DNA from: an uncultured Lachnospiraceae bacterium
GTDB taxonomy: Bacteria; Bacillota_A; Clostridia; Lachnospirales; Lachnospiraceae
NCBI GenBank assembly: GCA_902783205.1
Contig: CACZQE010000124.1
Coordinates: 1-10,823 of the forward strand
Direction: 5' to 3'
DNA length: 10,823 nucleotides
Part shown: one piece after another, positions 7,222-10,823 of the stretch
Layout of the letters: every line of letters begins with the position of its first letter
Position numbering within the stretch: position 1 is the stretch's first letter
Translations under genes and position numbers: made by a program
Notes under the pieces: model-generated
What the model saw: only the letters and a program-made list of their open reading frames with translations
What the model was told of the DNA's origin: nothing
The model's database searches: none

Positions 7222-7941
7222 ATGAATATTGCCATATATGATTTTCACAATATGGATTCCGAGTGCCCGTCCTGCAATCAGGCCGAGGCCAAGCTTATCT
7301 TTTCCGACCAGGAAAAATGTAAGAGAAAGGCCGCGGAACTTTTCGGGGAAGGCCATACATTCCAGACCTACATGGACCGGAAGGATGTGGCTGTAGACAG
7401 CAGGTGTATTGCGGGAGCCCAGGTCCGGCCGGGAATGGAGCGGATGCTTGAGGATATCGGCGAAGGCAGGATCGACATGGTGATGATGACCTATATGGGA
7501 GCACTGGCTGCTGACCAGTACTTCATCCTGGCCTTCTATCTTTATCTGAAAAAGCACAACGTGCGCATTGCCACCGTCAGGGAAGGCGAAGGAATCGTAA
7601 AGATGCTGGAAGAAGCTTTATACATTTATCAGAAAGAAAAGGGAATCGAAAAGCCTGAGCCCAAAGAGGCCGGGGCGGAAAGAAAGGATACAGGAGAAGA
7701 AGCGGCAAAGGCAACCATCATTATGAATGAAATTGACGGCAGCCAGCGGGAGATCGATGTCGTGGAAGCGCCTGAAGCATTTCTGAGACTGCAGCCGGGT
7801 TCCATGAATGCCTGTGAAAAGCAGGGGCTTAAGATTTATAAAGATGATAACGGGGATTATTATCTGGCAGGTAAAGACGGAATCATAGTGGCTTCCGGCA
7901 TCATCCTGATCAAATCCTTCCTGCGCTTCTTTGTAGTATGA
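7222..7941 (+). CDS. Unknown protein with a degenerate serine-recombinase-like N-terminal domain
   Basis: I do not recognise this 239-residue protein as a named family. Residues 1-125 follow the layout of the small serine recombinase (resolvase) catalytic domain: a first strand MNIAIYDF, then VRPGMERMLEDIGEGRID (68-85), then a strand, a helix and the strand HNVRIATVREG (112-122). The RPGMERMLEDI segment is very resolvase-like. The catalytic elements are missing: the YxRxS start reads YDFHN, and the DRxxR segment reads MGALAA (92-97). Recombination activity is therefore unlikely. A charged linker (about 138-163) leads to a C-terminal part (164-239) with no helix-turn-helix, ending in hydrophobic GIILIKSFLRFFVV. 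C15 and C18 form a CxxC. Its own promoter lies upstream and the phosphopantetheinyl transferase gene follows after 35 bases. A DNA- or protein-binding role is possible but unproven. Confidence 0.8.
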   Translation: MNIAIYDFHNMDSECPSCNQAEAKLIFSDQEKCKRKAAELFGEGHTFQTYMDRKDVAVDSRCIAGAQVRPGMERMLEDIGEGRIDMVMMTYMGALAADQYFILAFYLYLKKHNVRIATVREGEGIVKMLEEALYIYQKEKGIEKPEPKEAGAERKDTGEEAAKATIIMNEIDGSQREIDVVEAPEAFLRLQPGSMNACEKQGLKIYKDDNGDYYLAGKDGIIVASGIILIKSFLRFFVV

Positions 7942-7976
7942 TTCCTTTCCTCTTTCTTATATGAGGACGGCAAAGG

Positions 7977-8654
7977 ATGGAAATACCGGATAAAAATACA
8001 GCCCTTCTACTGTGGAGCCGGATCAGTGAGTCCGGTCCGGGACCGGAGGCGGAAAAGCTGCTGACGGACATTACCGGACAGGATATGCCCGTCCTGCGCT
8101 TTGAGGATGACAGGACCCGTCATCTGACCGGGCTTGCCCTGGCGGAGTACGGCGCTTTTTATATGAAAGGAAAAAGATTTCCGGTGGAGACAGGGCAGAA
8201 CGGCAAACCCTTCTTTACGGGATCCGATCTCTTTTTCAATATTACTCATTCAGGTCTGATCGCGGCATGCGGCTTCTGCCTGTCCCCCATCGGTGTGGAC
8301 ATTGAGCAGCCCGGCAGAAATATAGAAAAAGTGGCCGGCAGTTATTTTCACCCTGATGAAGTAAGCTGGATCCGTCAGGATGGTTTTTCTCCCGAAAAAG
8401 CCCTTCTGCTCTGGTCCTATAAGGAGAGCTTCCTCAAATTGGAAGGAAAAGGAATCGGACAGATCGGAGGCCTTGCCTCCATGGTTGACGGAGACGGACC
8501 TGTCAGAGAATACGGTCAAGTTTTATTTGACTTCCGGGAGATCCTCCCGGGATACCGGCTGGTATCCTGCACGGACAGAAAAGTGGCGAAAAGAGTATAT
8601 ATTGAGGTTACAGCCTCCCAATTAGGGGACTTCATACAAAATGTACCTTTATGA
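7977..8654 (+). CDS. 4'-phosphopantetheinyl transferase, Sfp/Gsp type
   Basis: The enzyme moves the phosphopantetheine arm of CoA onto a serine of an acyl or peptidyl carrier protein, converting apo to holo form. The 225-residue length fits the two-domain Sfp type rather than the ~120-residue AcpS. Motifs in order are NGKPFF (75-80), FNITHS (87-92), PIGVDIE with metal-binding D108 and E110, and LLWSYKESFLKLEGKGIG with W146, K149, E150 and K154. All metal-binding and catalytic positions are retained. GAGG at 7963-7966 precedes the ATG. No polyketide or peptide synthetase genes lie in this window, so its target is not shown; it may serve fatty-acid ACP if the genome lacks acpS. It probably shares a transcript with the gene before it. 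No terminator follows its stop, so transcription could run on into the riboswitch. Confidence 0.92.
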   Translation: MEIPDKNTALLLWSRISESGPGPEAEKLLTDITGQDMPVLRFEDDRTRHLTGLALAEYGAFYMKGKRFPVETGQNGKPFFTGSDLFFNITHSGLIAACGFCLSPIGVDIEQPGRNIEKVAGSYFHPDEVSWIRQDGFSPEKALLLWSYKESFLKLEGKGIGQIGGLASMVDGDGPVREYGQVLFDFREILPGYRLVSCTDRKVAKRVYIEVTASQLGDFIQNVPL

Positions 8655-8664
8655 TGTCCTTTGC

Positions 8665-8692
8665 TTGCATTTTTAATAAAGTGATGTATAAT
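8665..8692 (+). promoter_or_regulatory. Promoter of the glycine riboswitch-symporter transcript
   Basis: TTGCAT (8665-8670) and a perfect TATAAT (8687-8692) are 16 bases apart. An overlapping TTGCTT at 8661 would leave a 20-base spacer. Transcription should start near 8699, just ahead of the leader RNA. The promoter lies immediately after the phosphopantetheinyl transferase stop. Confidence 0.6.
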
Positions 8693-8713
8693 GAGATACG
8701 TAACTACATATCT

Positions 8714-8768
8714 GACCGGGTGAAGTCTGCAGAAACAGAGATTAACTGTGACTGTCGACAGACGGGTC
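8714..8768 (+). other. Degenerate first-aptamer-like helix upstream of the glycine aptamer
   Basis: GACC (8714-8717) can pair with GGTC (8765-8768), and GTCTG (8725-8729) with CAGAC (8759-8763), enclosing smaller hairpins. Bases 8719-8731 match 8772-8784 of the intact aptamer at 11 of 13 positions (GGtGAAGTCtGCA against GGaGAAGTCcGCA). The conserved glycine-binding core is absent from this copy. This looks like the 'ghost' aptamer reported beside singlet glycine riboswitches, inferred here to be a relic of a tandem arrangement. Confidence 0.45.
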
Positions 8769-8844
8769 TCCGGAGAAGTCCGCACCTGATGCGGAGGCCG
8801 AAGGGGCAAGAAGATTTCGAAACTCTCAGGCAAAAGGACGGAGA
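8767..8844 (+). promoter_or_regulatory. Glycine riboswitch, single intact aptamer
   Basis: The RNA carries the signature sequences of the glycine aptamer: GCCGAAGGGGCAA (8797-8809) and AACTCTCAGGCAAAAGGAC (8821-8839). The closing helix P1 pairs TCTCCG (8767-8772) with CGGAGA (8839-8844). A second stem pairs TCCGCA (8779-8784) with TGCGGA (8790-8795). Only one full aptamer is present, in the position of the second aptamer of tandem glycine riboswitches. It precedes a terminator and a sodium:alanine/glycine symporter gene, a known target class of this riboswitch. It therefore probably adjusts amino-acid transport to the glycine level by transcription attenuation. The direction (on or off) is not shown by sequence alone, though the alternative pairings suggest an off switch. 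Confidence 0.93.
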
Positions 8845-8884
8845 ATTGGCAGAATCGTATTTTGCGTATTTATGATTATATTAT

Positions 8885-8911
8885 GCCCGGTCTTTCTGCC
8901 GGGCTTTTTTT
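8885..8911 (+). terminator. Rho-independent terminator of the glycine riboswitch
   Basis: GCCCGG (8885-8890) pairs with CCGGGC (8899-8904) around an 8-base loop, followed by seven Ts (8905-8911). It lies between the aptamer and the symporter ribosome binding site, so it is the expression platform of the riboswitch. Confidence 0.92.
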
Positions 8912-8968
8912 ATGCCTGCTGGGAAGATATTTACACGAAATGCTTTTTTCAGGGAGGAGGAGAACCCA

Positions 8969-10561
8969 ATGAAAAAGAAAGCAATGATGAGCACATTGCT
9001 GTGCAGCGCCATGATCATGATGCAGACGCTGCCCGTAGCTGCCGCAGAAGAGGGCGGTTCAAAGCTCTATAAAGTTGTAGCGGCTACAAATGACAAGATC
9101 AATTCCTTTGTATGGACCTGTATGCTGTTTGCAATCCTCGGTGTCGGTCTCATTATGACCATCTTAAACAAGGGATTCCAGTTTACACATTTCCGTCACT
9201 GGTGGATGAACTCCATCGGAAGTGTCTTTTCCGACAAGGATACCAGAACTTCTGATGACGCCAAATCCATTTCCCAGTTCCAGAGTTTGTGTACGGCTAT
9301 GGCAGCTACAGTCGGTACAGGTAATATCGTCGGTGTTGCGACCGCGATCGTATCCGGCGGTCCCGGCGCCATCTTCTGGATGTGGGTTGCTTCCATCCTC
9401 GGTCTTATGACCAACTTCTCCGAGAACGTCCTCGGTATCTACTACAGAAGAAGAAACGAACACGGAGAGTGGTCCGGCGGAGCCATGTACTATCTGAAAG
9501 ACGGTCTGGGCGGAATCAAGGGCCTCAAGACGGTGGGATCCGTTCTTGCAACTCTTTTCTCCGTTTTTGCCGTTCTGGCTTCCTTCGGAATCGGAAACTT
9601 AAGCCAGATCAACTCCATTGTTGCCAATATCAATACGACGGTAGTCAAGATGGGTGTGAACGACGGAAAGATCATGGGATTTTCCTCTATTAACCTTGTC
9701 GCAGGTTTCCTTCTCATGGTCGTTGCGGCCCTGGTTATCGTAGGCGGACTGCAGAGAATAGCGCAGACCACGGAAAAGCTCGTTCCTTTCATGTCTGTTC
9801 TTTATATCCTTGGTACTCTTATCATGATCATCATGAGAGCACCTATGATCATCCCTGCCCTGGCTTCTATTTTCCGTTTCGCTTTTACCGGACATGCCGT
9901 TGCAGGCGGAACTCTTGGAACCGTGATCAAATGGGGTCTCAAGCGAGGCGTATTCTCCAACGAGGCAGGACTCGGATCTTCCGTAATGGTTCATTCCAAT
10001 TCCAATGTTAAAGAACCTGTTATCCAGGGAATCTGGGGTATCTTTGAAGTCTTTGCCGACACACTGATCATCTGTACCCTGACAGCTATGGTTATCCTGA
10101 CCAGCGGCTATGTGAATGTGGCTACAGGAGAACTGACAGATACATCCATCACAGCCAGCGCCCTGACCGGTCACTGCTTCTCAGACCACTTTGGTGTGGC
10201 AGGATCTGTTTTCATCACTCTGGCCCTGATGCTCTTTGCATTCTCCACGGTTCTTGGATGGAGCCACTACGGCACCAAGAGCTGGGAGTACCTGCTGGGA
10301 ACCAAGAGCACTATGGTATACCGCATAGCCTTTATCTTATGTATTATGCTGGGCGCTCTGATGACATCCAGCCTTGCATGGGATATTTCCGATACATTTA
10401 ACGGATTGATGGCACTCCCCAACCTTATCGGTGTTCTGGCATGCTCCGGAACAGTTGCCGCTATCCTTGACAATTACAAGAAACGTGTCTTTGAGGGACA
10501 GGATATCGAGCCTATGTACAACTTTGATCCCGAGACACAGATGGAAGAAGAGAAGAGATAA
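8969..10561 (+). CDS. Sodium:alanine/glycine symporter, AGCS family, with N-terminal signal-like segment
   Basis: This is an inner-membrane symporter of the alanine or glycine:cation symporter family (LeuT-like fold) that takes up alanine and/or glycine with Na+. From ATG 8969 it has 530 residues and about 11 membrane helices. Family signatures are TVGTGNIVGVATAI (114-127), GGPGAIFWMW (130-139), GVFSNEAGLGSS and QGIWGIFEVFADTLIICTLTAMVIL. The start follows AGGGAGGAGGAG (8951-8962); an in-frame ATG at 8913 lies at the terminator and cannot be the start. Residues 1-26 look like a Sec signal peptide: KKK, a hydrophobic core, and VAAA before EEGG. That is unusual for AGCS proteins, which mostly begin close to the first helix. 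The upstream glycine riboswitch supports glycine/alanine as substrate. Codons ending in T (GTT, CTT, GGT) seem commoner than in neighbours, perhaps reflecting strong expression. Confidence 0.94.
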   Translation: MKKKAMMSTLLCSAMIMMQTLPVAAAEEGGSKLYKVVAATNDKINSFVWTCMLFAILGVGLIMTILNKGFQFTHFRHWWMNSIGSVFSDKDTRTSDDAKSISQFQSLCTAMAATVGTGNIVGVATAIVSGGPGAIFWMWVASILGLMTNFSENVLGIYYRRRNEHGEWSGGAMYYLKDGLGGIKGLKTVGSVLATLFSVFAVLASFGIGNLSQINSIVANINTTVVKMGVNDGKIMGFSSINLVAGFLLMVVAALVIVGGLQRIAQTTEKLVPFMSVLYILGTLIMIIMRAPMIIPALASIFRFAFTGHAVAGGTLGTVIKWGLKRGVFSNEAGLGSSVMVHSNSNVKEPVIQGIWGIFEVFADTLIICTLTAMVILTSGYVNVATGELTDTSITASALTGHCFSDHFGVAGSVFITLALMLFAFSTVLGWSHYGTKSWEYLLGTKSTMVYRIAFILCIMLGALMTSSLAWDISDTFNGLMALPNLIGVLACSGTVAAILDNYKKRVFEGQDIEPMYNFDPETQMEEEKR

Positions 10562-10590
10562 TACAATTCTGACAGATCGGAGCTGGCAGC

Positions 10591-10823
10591 ATGGACTATT
10601 CAGATATCAGATTTCCTCATCTGGGCATTGTCTTCTCCCATGTGGGAAGAAGTATACAGTTCGGGAATTTCACAATCATGTATTACGGCATCATCGTGGC
10701 CTTCGCTTTTCTTGCAGGTTACTTTGTTGTAAGAAGACGGGCTGCTGCCACAGGCCAGGATCCGGACTTTTATCTGGACTATTTCCTGTGCATGATGCTG
10801 CCGGCGATCATCGGAGCAAGGAT
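10591..10823 (+). CDS. lgt: Prolipoprotein diacylglyceryl transferase, N-terminal part (3' end outside window)
   Basis: Lgt is an integral membrane enzyme that moves diacylglycerol from phosphatidylglycerol to the lipobox cysteine of prelipoproteins. Only the first 77 residues are visible. They show the family's opening pattern: a short leader with HVGRSIQFGNFTIMYYGI, a first membrane helix (about 29-47), RRRAAATGQDPDFYLDYF, and the start of the second helix with AIIGAR, the conserved element before the catalytic region. The ATG at 10591 has GGAG (10579-10582) eight bases before it. The gene follows the symporter by 29 bases with no terminator between, so it may be partly co-transcribed under the riboswitch. 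The frame is open to the window end. Confidence 0.88.
   Translation, partial: MDYSDIRFPHLGIVFSHVGRSIQFGNFTIMYYGIIVAFAFLAGYFVVRRRAAATGQDPDFYLDYFLCMMLPAIIGAR

Noticed and set aside
8651..8875. A 74-codon open frame over the glycine riboswitch.
   Set aside because: It runs through the promoter and aptamer RNA, lacks a ribosome binding site, and the conserved bases are explained by RNA structure.
8912..8968. N-terminal extension of the symporter from the ATG at 8913.
   Set aside because: The ATG is at the end of the terminator T-run without a ribosome binding site; ATG 8969 has a very strong one.

Overview
The window looks like a chromosomal housekeeping segment from a Gram-positive, low-to-moderate GC Firmicute, most likely a clostridium of the Lachnospiraceae type. 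This is inferred from the gene order rsmB-rlmN-PP2C phosphatase-PASTA kinase-rsgA-thiN (the Bacillus/Clostridia 'yloM-yloS' cluster), strong GGAGG-type ribosome binding sites, sigma-A-like promoters, and a glycine riboswitch with an intrinsic terminator in front of an amino-acid symporter. The species cannot be named from the sequence alone. No mobile element, CRISPR array, tRNA or rRNA is visible.

Region 1 (1-5879, + strand) is a tightly packed operon: the 3' end of rsmB (16S rRNA m5C methyltransferase), rlmN (23S rRNA/tRNA m2A methyltransferase), a PrpC/Stp-type PP2C phosphatase, a PrkC/Stk-type membrane Ser/Thr kinase with three PASTA domains, rsgA (30S assembly GTPase) and thiN (thiamine pyrophosphokinase). 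Most joints are overlaps or gaps of 1-12 bases, so translational coupling is likely. The theme is ribosome maturation plus reversible protein phosphorylation that senses the cell wall. The rpe gene found between rsgA and thiN in Bacillus is absent here.

Region 2 (5882-6979, - strand) is ychF, convergent with thiN across only 2 bases. It is transcribed from a good promoter in a divergent intergenic region (6980-7221). The opposite promoter drives an unrecognised 239-aa protein (7222-7941). Its N-terminal half resembles the catalytic fold of small serine recombinases but lacks the catalytic residues. An Sfp-type 4'-phosphopantetheinyl transferase follows (7977-8654).

Region 3 (8655-8968) holds no protein gene. 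It carries a near-consensus promoter, a degenerate aptamer-like element, one intact glycine aptamer and a Rho-independent terminator. It controls an AGCS-family sodium:alanine/glycine symporter (8969-10561). The 5' part of lgt (prolipoprotein diacylglyceryl transferase) follows and runs off the window end.

The most interesting items are the catalytically dead recombinase-like protein and the architecture of the glycine riboswitch: a single intact aptamer with an apparent relic of a first aptamer and two alternative antiterminator pairings. No clearly new multi-gene system was found; most of the window is conserved core genome.
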